Positions 25,701 through 33,353 of a DNA stretch of 63,042 nt are shown here, in pieces (position 1 is the first letter of the stretch; every line of letters begins with the position of its first letter). The notes beneath the pieces were generated by a model. It was not told where the DNA came from, did not search any database, and saw only the letters and a program-made list of their open reading frames with translations. Origin of the DNA: 4572-123 sp002084545 (GTDB lineage: Bacteria > Desulfobacterota > Desulfobacteria > Desulfobacterales > 4572-123); NCBI GenBank assembly GCA_029939715.1, contig JAOZSJ010000006.1:1-63042 (forward strand), given 5' to 3'. The translations under genes were made by a program, and so were the position numbers.

Positions 25701-28700
25701 ACAGGGGGCGGGCCTGGATAGAGAAAATCAAGGTTTACAGGAACGCGCTGTGCAATTAATGCCCCCAGCAGTTTTAAAACGGTCAGGGCATCATCTTCAA
25801 ACCGGGCACAGGCGGATATTGCCATGTGGGGCCGGTCAGTCAGTATATGCCGGATCATCCGGGTGCAGGAGTTGTGGGGTCCCATTTCCAGAAAGATGCG
25901 GACCCCGTCGTTCCATGCCTGCTTTATGGTGGCTGGAAAATCAAATCCGCAAAGGGCCTGTGACAAGATGGAGTCGGCTGCGCTGTCCGAGGTCAGATCA
26001 TGGGCCTGTGCTTTTGCGCAACTGTAAAAGGTGATCCTGTCCTGGGCCGTTGTGGGAAAAACATGCAGGGCCCGGTATTCATCCCCGGCCGGGCCGGCCG
26101 CGTCACAGTGGACCGTTACGATGCCTTCTAAAAAAATCGCCTCGCAGGCAATATCCCTGATAAGGGCTTCAACCTGAGGTCTGCGGCCGCCGATAACACA
26201 TTCATTCGGTGTGTTAATGATGAGCAGCCTGGTTTGAGGGTGTTTTTTGATAGCTTTTTTTACCTGTGCGGCCGGGCGGTTGATGGCGGCGGCGCACCAG
26301 TTGACAGCCTCATTTGCCGGTATCTGCCAGACCTTGCGGGCTGCAGTGCAGTCCCCTGCCAGCTGAGTGGTAAAAAGGGTGCTGTCGATCAGCCGCCGCT
26401 GCATCTGTCCGCGGTCCGGCCAGGCGCCAAGGGCAAAAAGTCCGGCGGATTCCCCCAGGCTGTAGCCGATCATGGCATCAGGCTCGATGTTGAAATTCCG
26501 GACAAGATCGGACATGACGCCGCCGTGCATCACCTGTCCGTAAATCATGTGGTGCGGATCTTTTGTGATTCTATCTTTTGCATCCTTTTCCCAGCCCTTT
26601 GACCAGTCGCTGCGCCAGGGTATATAGTATTGAGGCAGCATCTGCGTCTTCAGGTGTCCTGTTTTCTGATCCATACCGCGCAAAACTTCGGGCCAGCAGG
26701 TCCCGATACCGCGTCCCATGCCCAGATAGTGGTTGCCCGAGCCTGGAAAAACAAAGGCGATTTTGCCGGCTTCAGCTATGGGGTTTGAAGAGAAAAAGAG
26801 GTTGCCGCTGTTTTTGTTTGTAAATCTGCCGTTGTCAGCCGTCTTGTTTCTGGCCTGATCAATGAGCTTTAACAGCTGATGCTGATCCGTTGCAACAATC
26901 GCGGTTGCGTAATTTTCTTTTGAATCAGCAGGCATGTGGGCATACCAGGCCCGGGCCATGGAATCCATGGAACCTTGATTAATGGATTTTTCAGGAAATT
27001 TTTCTACAAACCGTTTAAGCCTGTCCAGTGCTTCATCCATTGAGTTCCCGGTATGACCCCGGACTACAAACAATCCCGCCGGCAGGTTTCCCATGGGGTA
27101 TTTTCTCTCCCGGTCAACCTGCTGCTGCGTTTTTTCAGAAAGCAAACCGTCATATGCTTCCAGCAGGAGATGGGTGCAGTTTCCATCTGTTGTCATGGCT
27201 GCCGCACAGGCTCTGCGAGGGCCTTCTTCGCGGTTTCGCAGCCAGTACTGGGGCTGGATCGGGATATGAAATCGATCGGTTGACCAGTTGGCCGGATCTG
27301 CATGTTTGAAACCGGGCAGGGGCGGTATGATCTCCTGGTAGAGGCTCATGGCGGTCTTTACTGCAGAAGCCATACCGGCGGCGGCACCGGTATGCCCGAT
27401 GACCGGCGCAAGCGCTCCGATGGCGCAGGGGGAGTTGAACCGGGTGAAAAAGGCGTGCAGTGCCCGGGCCTCTGTCTTGTCTTCGATAGGATCTCCGCTG
27501 CCATGAGTTTCCATGAATGAGAGGGTTTCAGGTGGGATACGGGCCTCTGCAAAGCAGCGTTCAAGGGAGCGGACATAGGTTTTGTGATCCGCAGCCTGGT
27601 CAATGCCGCCGCCACCGGCATGTCCAAACCCTTTGATGACGGCATAGATACGATCCCCGTCTCTTATTGCAGTTGTCAGGCGTTTGAGCACCAGACAGGC
27701 CGCGCCGTCGCCGGGCAGGGGACCTGCTGCCGCCATGTCAAAGGGGTGTACGGTGCTGTCGGCGGCAAAGGGTCGCAGCGCGTGGGACAAAATGATGTTG
27801 CGGAGATCTCCGGCCATGTCCACGGCCCCGGCCAGCATGATATCGGTCCTGTGCTGCTGCAGTGATCGGACAGCAATGTCCATAGCCTTGAGACCCGAAG
27901 TTTCCTCCCCTGAAACCGTGAAACTGGGACCGCCCAGGCGGAATTCGCGGGCAACCCGGCTGGCAATGATGCCGGCCAGGGCTCCCAGGGTGCGGGCATG
28001 GGTCAGGGGCGGGGCGATCTGGTTTTGCAGGGCCTCCAGCCAGGCGTGTGTCTGTTCGGCGTCGAGGTTGAGGCCCAGATCTTTTTGCCACTGTGCGATT
28101 TTGTTGACAAGGCCCCAGCGCAGATGGAAATTGGTGGCCTCATAATCAAATCCGATACCCATGACGGCGCCCATACGCTTGCGGGGCTCTCTGAGCGGCA
28201 GACCGGCATCCTGCATTGCAGCGGCGGCCACCTCGAGCAGGACAAGGTGCTGTGGCAGGATCTGTGCCAGTTCCCTGGGCGGAATGCGGAATTTTCCCGG
28301 TTCCAGGGTAATGTTCTCCATGAAAGCCCCATAGGCCGCACTTGTGCCCAGATACCGCTTTGCAGTATTGTCGCCGCCTTTGAACCGGAATTCGGGTCTT
28401 TTGCAGATCGTGCCGCTGCCGTTGAATACGGCCAGTTGGAAATCGTGCAGGTTGTTCAGGCTCCCGAATCTGGTATCCATGCCTACAATGGCGATATCAG
28501 GAATATCTTTATCAGTATGGCCCGGGGGAGAAGAGAGCTCAAGGGGCAATTTGTCCCGGTCTGTCGTTTTTTTCAGACAGTACTCTTCAAGCAGCAGATG
28601 GGCATTGATTCCGCCGAACCCGAATGCGCTGACAGCGGCCCGGCGAGGATTTTTGTCATCTCTGGCCACCCAGGGCCGAGGATGAGTCTGAACGTGGAAA

Positions 28701-29929
28701 GGGCTGTTGTGGAGCGGACTGTTTTCAACCGGCGCTGTAAAATTAAGTGACGGCGGCAGGGTCTTGTGATGGATCGCCAGCAGGGTTTTGATCATGCCTG
28801 CTGCCCCGGCCGCGGTGAGCAGATGGCCGGTCATGGATTTGATACTGCCGATGGCGCACTGGCCGGTTTTCCAGCCGGAATTGCCCCAGAGATTTTTTAG
28901 GCTCCTTAATTCCGTGATATCCCCCACCGGTGTTCCGGCTCCGTGGCATTCGATATGATCCACGTCCCGTGGAGCCCATTCGGCCTGTTCATAGGCGGCC
29001 TGCATGGCCCGCACCTGCCCTTCACTGCTGGGAGCCAGAAGGTTGCCTTCGATATCATTGGAGATGCCGATTCCCTTGATGACGCTCCAGATTGTGTCCT
29101 GATGGCACAGGGCGTCTTCCAGGCGTTTCAGCACAAGGATACCGGCGCCTTCGCCCACCACCAGCCCGTCGGCGGTTTTGTCAAAGGGCGCACAGTGTCC
29201 GGAAGGGGAGATGGCTCTGAGCTGGCTGAAACCTATCTGGGTATAAAGAGATGCGGGCCGGGATACGCCTCCGGCGAGCATGGCATCGGCCCTGAAGGAA
29301 GATAATTCGTCACATGCCAGTTTTACGGCATAAAGTGAGGAGGCACAGGCCGCATCCAGGGTAAACGATCCCCCGCCCAGGTTCAGACCGCGTGCCAGAA
29401 TGGCTGCCGGCAGGGCCGTAACCCGGCCGGCCAGGGCCTGGCCGCGGGTCAGATGCATAATTTTTGAATCAGCCGGAGATCGACCCGTCAATTTCTCTTC
29501 AAAAGAGCGTCCCAGCACGATTCCGGCAATCCTGGAGGCTGAATCGGTGGGCAGGGCAATGGCTCCCAGGGTAACCCCGACGCGGCTTTTGTCCAGTGAG
29601 GCTGTTCGTGTTCCTGCAAAAGCCTGTCTCCCTGCATGCAGAACCAGATGATACAATGGGTCCAGGTCCATGATAAGAGCCGGGTCCAGGTCCAGGCCGG
29701 CGGGATCAAACTTGAAATTTTCAACCAGACAGGCCCTTTTTGAAAGGGCTTTGTCCGGCAGCGGGGTCGAATCGTACAGGTCCTTGATGGGCGCAATCCA
29801 GCGTTTCGACGGCACCGGGCCTGCGGCATCGATTTTATCGATAAGATTCCGCCAGAATGCATCCAGGGTATTGGCCCCGGGAAAAACCCCGCCTATTCCG
29901 ACGATTGCAATGGGATGTTTTTTATTCAT
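22790..29929 (-). CDS. PfaC-like KS-KS(CLF)-AT-DH-DH-DH-DH megasynthase
   Basis: 2379 residues. KS1, about 5-450: DAACASS (Cys about 195), ECHGAGTPVGD and TGHLLTAAG, a complete Cys-His-His triad. KS2, about 476-930: the Cys is replaced by Glu (VSGEETSG) while both His remain, so a chain-length-factor-like partner. AT, about 1055-1400: GYSLGES. Linker, about 1400-1580: Pro/Ala-rich plus a helical piece. Four hot-dog units from about 1585 to the end; unit 2 has CHFVDDMVMPG, unit 4 AHFYQDPVCPGSLG; unit 3 (NEIALQPCGWSAAYMGS) is strongly PfaC-like. No ACP, ketoreductase or enoylreductase is present. PfaC makes double bonds in polyunsaturated fatty acids; ACP, KR and ER must come from elsewhere. 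First gene of the ole array. Confidence 0.85.
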   Translation of the reverse strand: MNKKHPIAIVGIGGVFPGANTLDAFWRNLIDKIDAAGPVPSKRWIAPIKDLYDSTPLPDKALSKRACLVENFKFDPAGLDLDPALIMDLDPLYHLVLHAGRQAFAGTRTASLDKSRVGVTLGAIALPTDSASRIAGIVLGRSFEEKLTGRSPADSKIMHLTRGQALAGRVTALPAAILARGLNLGGGSFTLDAACASSLYAVKLACDELSSFRADAMLAGGVSRPASLYTQIGFSQLRAISPSGHCAPFDKTADGLVVGEGAGILVLKRLEDALCHQDTIWSVIKGIGISNDIEGNLLAPSSEGQVRAMQAAYEQAEWAPRDVDHIECHGAGTPVGDITELRSLKNLWGNSGWKTGQCAIGSIKSMTGHLLTAAGAAGMIKTLLAIHHKTLPPSLNFTAPVENSPLHNSPFHVQTHPRPWVARDDKNPRRAAVSAFGFGGINAHLLLEEYCLKKTTDRDKLPLELSSPPGHTDKDIPDIAIVGMDTRFGSLNNLHDFQLAVFNGSGTICKRPEFRFKGGDNTAKRYLGTSAAYGAFMENITLEPGKFRIPPRELAQILPQHLVLLEVAAAAMQDAGLPLREPRKRMGAVMGIGFDYEATNFHLRWGLVNKIAQWQKDLGLNLDAEQTHAWLEALQNQIAPPLTHARTLGALAGIIASRVAREFRLGGPSFTVSGEETSGLKAMDIAVRSLQQHRTDIMLAGAVDMAGDLRNIILSHALRPFAADSTVHPFDMAAAGPLPGDGAACLVLKRLTTAIRDGDRIYAVIKGFGHAGGGGIDQAADHKTYVRSLERCFAEARIPPETLSFMETHGSGDPIEDKTEARALHAFFTRFNSPCAIGALAPVIGHTGAAAGMASAVKTAMSLYQEIIPPLPGFKHADPANWSTDRFHIPIQPQYWLRNREEGPRRACAAAMTTDGNCTHLLLEAYDGLLSEKTQQQVDRERKYPMGNLPAGLFVVRGHTGNSMDEALDRLKRFVEKFPEKSINQGSMDSMARAWYAHMPADSKENYATAIVATDQHQLLKLIDQARNKTADNGRFTNKNSGNLFFSSNPIAEAGKIAFVFPGSGNHYLGMGRGIGTCWPEVLRGMDQKTGHLKTQMLPQYYIPWRSDWSKGWEKDAKDRITKDPHHMIYGQVMHGGVMSDLVRNFNIEPDAMIGYSLGESAGLFALGAWPDRGQMQRRLIDSTLFTTQLAGDCTAARKVWQIPANEAVNWCAAAINRPAAQVKKAIKKHPQTRLLIINTPNECVIGGRRPQVEALIRDIACEAIFLEGIVTVHCDAAGPAGDEYRALHVFPTTAQDRITFYSCAKAQAHDLTSDSAADSILSQALCGFDFPATIKQAWNDGVRIFLEMGPHNSCTRMIRHILTDRPHMAISACARFEDDALTVLKLLGALIAQRVPVNLDFLYPGPPPVQVNESSQSKKPALSDAALIVLPAGGRPPCPEPPAVNPAAAQTDSHAGRNQKNIDKSHRPAVKTDPEPAVSDDAGLFDNQISKNSPGDVNPYTELIQGMAKSMEATAEAHRKFLDFSKQTSRAFADTFELQNQLLKTAITGKIPMPEATLATAESQPARGPIPTPDIAPAFSREMCMEFATGSAERVLGPEFAVVDTFDARVRLPDEPLMLVDRILSVTGDKLSMDRGTLVTEHDVKPGAWYLDGNRAPVCIAVEAGQADLFLCSYLGIDHKVKGQRTYRLLDAVVTFHRGLPRPGEVIRYTINIDKFIRQGETWLFFFNFKGTINEKPLITMKDGCAGFFTEQEVISSGGIIRGEKDTPAQTGKTPPGWHIPVPFTRSKLNDKSLDALRRGEMEKAFGSHFKGIILPESQRLPGGRLRLIDRILDLDPKGGQYALGLVEAQADIHPDDWFLTCHFVDDMVMPGTLMYECCAHTLRVLLQRMGWVVPGPRIVFEPVIGIKSRLKCRGPVTPKTRHVIYRVEIKEIGFNPEPYVIADAHMLADNHYIVFFENMSLKLSNTSRDEIEAFWKAGPDIGHDIGRDIRQGHETLLSPPLFDKKHMLEFAVGKPSLAFGDAYQPFDRDRFIARLPGEPYLFIHRVTKVDIPPWIPTTGIWIETQCDVKPSDWYFAADRGRAMPLCILNEIALQPCGWSAAYMGSALKSDRALHFRNLGGHATLYRDILPRSGIVSMRTRLTRFSQTGDMLIVDFDFEIMQEGEMIYAGHTNFGFFTKQALEQQKGITATEPAWPGKDEINHSAPEILPHTAPLFPGDPNTAPASGTMANMPARALSMIDTIDAYVPEGGPDKLGFIRGSKHVDPNEWFFKAHFYQDPVCPGSLGLESFIQLLKYAALEKWPRLAGTHRFSLVTGAAHDWTYRGQILPGSSLIQVEAVITEVQETPVPMILADGILKIDGLCIYKMDNFGIRMVEED

Positions 29930-29966
29930 TAGTTTGAACTTTTAATCCACTGTGAATTTTGCATGC

Positions 29967-29995
29967 TGTATACCATGGTGCGAGTCGATGCTCAA
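29967..29995 (-). promoter_or_regulatory. Candidate sigma-70-type promoter of the PfaC-like/ole array
   Basis: On the minus strand TTGAGC, 17 bases, TATACA, ending 38 bases before the megasynthase ATG. Divergent to the PilZ promoter. Consensus match only. Confidence 0.45.
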
Positions 29996-30067
29996 CCGGA
30001 AAAGAAAACTATAAGGAGGGTAAAAGCTGCCAGCCCATTCGTATATTGAATTTAAAACCGGATTTAT

Positions 30068-30097
30068 TTGACATGGGTTTTAAAATTTCTGTATTAT
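30068..30097 (+). promoter_or_regulatory. Candidate sigma-70-type promoter of the PilZ-pyrD genes
   Basis: TTGACA, 18 bases, TATTAT, about 60 bases before the PilZ start. Good consensus match in an otherwise gene-free stretch. Confidence 0.55.
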
Positions 30098-30156
30098 GGC
30101 ATGTACTCTGGAAAATGCCTTTAATGAAGTAGAAAAATTAAAAATGGAGGCAGATT

Positions 30157-30537
30157 ATGAATCATCGACAGAAAACAGAAGAAAGAAGAAGATTCAGGCG
30201 GTTTGGGGTACTTGGCCGGGGGTTTTCGGTTGTTCATTACGATTCCGGAGAAATTATAGGGGAGCTTGCGGATATCAGCAGCGGCGGAATGGCATTTTTG
30301 TCAGAGCCCGATGAATTTTTCATGCCCGAGTATTCTAAAATTGATCTCCTGCAGCTTTCCGATGGCGTCCTTTTGAACAGCGTTCCTGTGCGGCATGTTT
30401 CAAGTACCGACGGTTATTTTGAAATAAACCGGCAGAGGATGAAAATGGTGCGCAACAGCCTTGGTTTCCAGGCCCTGGATTCTGATCAGCAAAAAGAACT
30501 GGGAAAGTTTATCCGTAATTATGCCCAAATTCAATGA
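30157..30537 (+). CDS. PilZ-domain protein (c-di-GMP receptor candidate)
   Basis: 126 residues with a strong RBS (AATGGAGG). It is a single PilZ domain: RRRFRR near residue 10 gives the RxxxR motif and DISSGGMAF (about 46-54) the (D/N)xSxxG motif, so both c-di-GMP-binding elements are intact. No output domain, so it is probably an adaptor. Nine bases before pyrD; the link to pyrimidine synthesis is probably incidental. The degenerate GGDEF in MlaF is the only cyclase-like domain in the window. Confidence 0.88.
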   Translation: MNHRQKTEERRRFRRFGVLGRGFSVVHYDSGEIIGELADISSGGMAFLSEPDEFFMPEYSKIDLLQLSDGVLLNSVPVRHVSSTDGYFEINRQRMKMVRNSLGFQALDSDQQKELGKFIRNYAQIQ

Positions 30538-30546
30538 AAGAGCATC

Positions 30547-31488
30547 ATGGGAAAATACAGACCTGACCTGAGCGTGGATATCGGCGGAATAAAAATCAAG
30601 AATCCTGTAATGACGGCTTCGGGAACATTTGGATATGCGCGGGAGTTTGAAAACCTGGTCGATCTGGATCGTCTGGGCGCAGTCATTGTCAAGGGGCTTT
30701 CCCTGGAACCCTCAAAAGGAAATCCACCGCCCAGGATCGTTGAGGCCAGGTGCGGGATGCTCAACGCCATCGGCCTTGAAAATGTCGGTATAGATGCCTT
30801 TGTCAATGATAAACTGCCTTTTCTCGAGAAATTGTCGGCACCGACCCTTGTTAATATATACGGTACCAGTATCGATCAGTACGCTCAACTCGCGGCCCGC
30901 ATGGAAAATATACCGGGCATTGCCGGGATGGAAGTAAATATTTCATGCCCCAATGTCAAGGCCGGGGGGGTTGCATTCGGGGTCGATCCTGTTGCGGCCC
31001 ATGCAGTGGTGAAAGCTGTGCGGGAGCAGACTACCAAACCGGTGATGGTCAAGCTGACGCCCAATGTAACCGATATTACGGAAATCGCACGATCCGTTGA
31101 GGCGGCAGGAGCAGATTCAGTCTCCCTGATCAATACCATTACCGGCATGGCAGTGGATATTGAATCCCGCAGGCCCAGGCTTGCCAATGTTACCGGCGGG
31201 CTTTCGGGCCCTGCAATTAAACCGGTGGCCCTGCGTATGGTCTGGCAGGTTGCCCGAACCGTTAAAATCCCCGTGATCGGCGTCGGCGGCATTATGTCGG
31301 CGACAGATGCCCTGGAGTTTTTGATTGCCGGGGCGACTGCAGTTCAGGTAGGTACCGCCAACTTTGTAAATCCCAAAGCTACCATGGATATACTCGACGG
31401 TATTGAATCCTTTCTGGAGCAAAATGGTGTCGAAAAAATAACCGAAATCATCGGCACCCTCATCATTTCTAAATTATCGGACAAATAA
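30547..31488 (+). CDS. pyrD: Dihydroorotate dehydrogenase, class 1B type
   Basis: 313 residues, FMN TIM barrel. KNPVMTASGTFGYA at the start, NAIGLENVGID, MEVNISCPNVKAGG with the active-site Cys typical of class 1 enzymes, KLTPNVTDI, GGLSGPAIKPVALRMV and GVGGIMSATDALEFLIAGATAVQVGTANF for FMN phosphate binding. Class 1B enzymes pair with PyrK, an iron-sulfur flavoprotein that passes electrons to NAD; pyrK is not in the window. Oxidises dihydroorotate in pyrimidine synthesis. Confidence 0.95.
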   Translation: MGKYRPDLSVDIGGIKIKNPVMTASGTFGYAREFENLVDLDRLGAVIVKGLSLEPSKGNPPPRIVEARCGMLNAIGLENVGIDAFVNDKLPFLEKLSAPTLVNIYGTSIDQYAQLAARMENIPGIAGMEVNISCPNVKAGGVAFGVDPVAAHAVVKAVREQTTKPVMVKLTPNVTDITEIARSVEAAGADSVSLINTITGMAVDIESRRPRLANVTGGLSGPAIKPVALRMVWQVARTVKIPVIGVGGIMSATDALEFLIAGATAVQVGTANFVNPKATMDILDGIESFLEQNGVEKITEIIGTLIISKLSDK

Positions 31489-31639
31489 TTTTCAATCGTT
31501 ATTTATTTTTATGGCATAAATAAATAGTTGGCATAAATAATAAAATAAATAATATTTACTTGAAAAAGAGGTGCCGCAATAGTATAGCTGTACCAGTTGA
31601 AGAATTTGTCAAAAAACCCGAGATAAAAGGAGTGTCTAA

Positions 31640-32077
31640 ATGAAAAAATTGCTTATGCTGGTTGCTTGTATGACGCTGTTTATGGCTGGTAATGTCTGTG
31701 CTCAGGATGCCGATGCAATTCTTGGCGGATGGTATACAAAGGATTCAAAGGCACTGGTCGAGATTTATAAATGCGGTGATCTGTACTGCGGCAAAATTGT
31801 ATGGCTCAAAGAACCTCTGGATGATGACGGCAACGAAAAGCTGGATGACAATAATCCGGATGAATCAAAGCGCACAAATAAAATAATCGGATTGAACCTT
31901 GTCAGCAATTTTAAATTTAAAAAGAAAAACAGATGGGCTGGGGGGACTATTTATGATCCCGACAACGGTAAGACCTATTCCTGCAAGATGACACTTAACG
32001 GCGATAAATTAAAGGTGAGGGGATTTATCGGGATTTCTCTTATCGGTAGGACCCAGGTGTGGAATAAAAAATCATAA
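31640..32077 (+). CDS. DUF2147 secreted protein
   Basis: 145 residues with strong RBS (AAAAGGAG). Signal peptide MKKLLMLVACMTLFMAGNVCAQ, then the DUF2147 pattern: GGWYTKDSKALVEIYKCGDLYCGKIVWL, GLNLVSNFKF, WAGGTIYDPDNGKTYSCKMTLNGDKLKVRGFIGISLIGRTQVW. A small periplasmic or outer-membrane-associated beta barrel of unknown role. Followed after 15 bases by a second secreted protein, so probably a two-gene unit. Confidence 0.88.
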   Translation: MKKLLMLVACMTLFMAGNVCAQDADAILGGWYTKDSKALVEIYKCGDLYCGKIVWLKEPLDDDGNEKLDDNNPDESKRTNKIIGLNLVSNFKFKKKNRWAGGTIYDPDNGKTYSCKMTLNGDKLKVRGFIGISLIGRTQVWNKKS

Positions 32078-32092
32078 AAAAAGGAGTTTCTT

Positions 32093-32674
32093 ATGCTAAA
32101 AAAAATACTGGCCGGCATGATGATTGTTTTGGTAAGTATCTGTTTCAGCGGTATCGGATCTGCCGGCGATATGGAAATTCTGGGTGTTACCTTTCCCGGA
32201 GAAAAAGTGATTGCCGGCAAGACGCTTAAACTGAATGGTGTGGCCTACAGAAAAGCGTTTGGCATTGTCAAAGTCTTTGTTTCCGGGCTTTACCTGGAAA
32301 ACCCCACCCATGATGCCAAAGAAGCCATCGAGTCCGAGCAGGTCAAGTATCTTCTGACCCATTATCTGACGACTAAGGCCACCGCAAAAAAACTTAAGGA
32401 AGGGTTCATCGACGTGATCGAAAAATGCAATCCTCCGGATATGGTCCGAATCCATAAAGCCGATATCGAAAAATATGCCTCCTGGCTGGACAAAGACATG
32501 GCGCCCGGACTTACATCGGCTTCCACGTATATCCCCGGTAAGGGGTTGACCCTTGAATACCAGGGCGAGTTGCGGGGGACGATTCCCGGAAAAGAATTCG
32601 CACAGATGTATTATCGCTACAACTTCGGCAAGAAAGCCAAAAAGAACATCAGAAAGGGCCTGCTCGGACTGTGA
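32093..32674 (+). CDS. Chalcone isomerase-like secreted protein
   Basis: 193 residues, RBS AAAAGGAG. Signal peptide MLKKILAGMMIVLVSICFSGIGSA, then the bacterial chalcone-isomerase-like fold: LNGVAYRKAFGIVKVFVSGLYLENPTHDAKEAIES, KYLLTHYLTTKATAKKLKEGF, and a C-terminal PGKEFAQMYYRYNFGKKA. Bacterial members of this fold are thought to bind fatty acids rather than isomerise flavonoids; that is family knowledge and not shown here. Paired with the DUF2147 gene. Confidence 0.8.
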   Translation: MLKKILAGMMIVLVSICFSGIGSAGDMEILGVTFPGEKVIAGKTLKLNGVAYRKAFGIVKVFVSGLYLENPTHDAKEAIESEQVKYLLTHYLTTKATAKKLKEGFIDVIEKCNPPDMVRIHKADIEKYASWLDKDMAPGLTSASTYIPGKGLTLEYQGELRGTIPGKEFAQMYYRYNFGKKAKKNIRKGLLGL

Positions 32675-32715
32675 GAAAATGTTTTTTAAACCGGAACAGA
32701 TTAAATCCGTGGTGA

Positions 32716-32757
32716 ATCGTAGGGTGGGCCGTGCCCACCAATAGGCAGAATTCATTA
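32716..32757. repeat. REP-like palindromic element, copy 3
   Basis: ATCGTAGGGTGGGCC followed by GTGCCCACCAATAGGCAGAA. Perfect GGGTGGGC/GCCCACC stem. It lies within ten bases of the point where rarD homology is lost (32766). Confidence 0.8.
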
Positions 32758-32765
32758 TTCCTTGT

Positions 32766-33089
32766 CTGCAGGACCCTGCCGTTATTTACGGCCCAGATAT
32801 AAAGCAGCCAGTTGAATGCTACTATAATGGAGCTTAAAAGCAGAACCGGCATGGTGCGCGGATTCAAAAGGGCGGCGGAGACTTCTCCCCAGCGGCGTTT
32901 AGTCACCAGCAGAGGGATCAGGAATAGAAAAGACCATATTATCCGGTGGTTGATTATTTCTAAAGCCGGAACTGCGGATAGAAGTTTCCAGTAAAGCGGG
33001 CTTAACCCCCAGATCAAAAATGCCGAAACCCCGCAAAGTATCCCTTTCAGCTTTTCAGAACCGGGGTTTGCCGATGAAATTTCATTCAT
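32766..33089 (-). pseudogene. rarD: rarD (EamA-family transporter) 5' remnant
   Basis: About 108 residues match the start of RarD proteins: KGILCGVSAFLIWGLSPLYWKLL, VPALEIINHRIIWSFLFL, FNWLLYIWAVNNGRVLQ. RarD is normally about 300 residues with ten membrane helices; only the first three or four remain. After VNNGRVLQ the frame runs into the REP-like repeat and the end of the neighbouring gene. Start ATG 33089 follows GGTGGAA. The remnant is almost certainly non-functional as a transporter. Confidence 0.8.
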
Positions 33090-33192
33090 ATTTCCACCAA
33101 TCTTTTTCTTTCTGCTTGATTTTCTCAGGAAGAACACCTTCAATTTCCAGTCTAACCAGCTTCAGCCTGACTATTTGAGTAGTTACGATCAT
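33082..33192 (-). CDS. 36-residue small ORF overlapping the rarD start
   Basis: ATG at 33192 preceded by GGAG at a workable distance; the frame reads MIVTTQIVRLKLVRLEIEG and continues as a charged helix ending DWWKYE. Its TGA (33084-33082) overlaps the rarD ATG by eight bases, a layout that suggests translational coupling. No family recognised. It could be a genuine small gene or the end of a decayed upstream gene; kept as tentative. Confidence 0.35.
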   Translation of the reverse strand: MIVTTQIVRLKLVRLEIEGVLPEKIKQKEKDWWKYE

Positions 33193-33353
33193 TTTTTCTA
33201 CTCCAATCGGACGGAGGGGTCAAGAAAATCAAGAGTTTGACTTGAGCTTTTCGGCAAAGTATAACTCATTGGCAGGAAGAATAAATTTATAAAAAAAGAC
33301 GAGGAATAACCCGATTTTACATTTTTTGAAATTGGGTGAAAACAGAAATAGTT

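Noticed and set aside
32649..32765. Continuation of the rarD frame to 32649
   Set aside because: Residues after VNNGRVLQ are read through a REP element and the antisense end of the chalcone-isomerase-like gene, with no RarD similarity.
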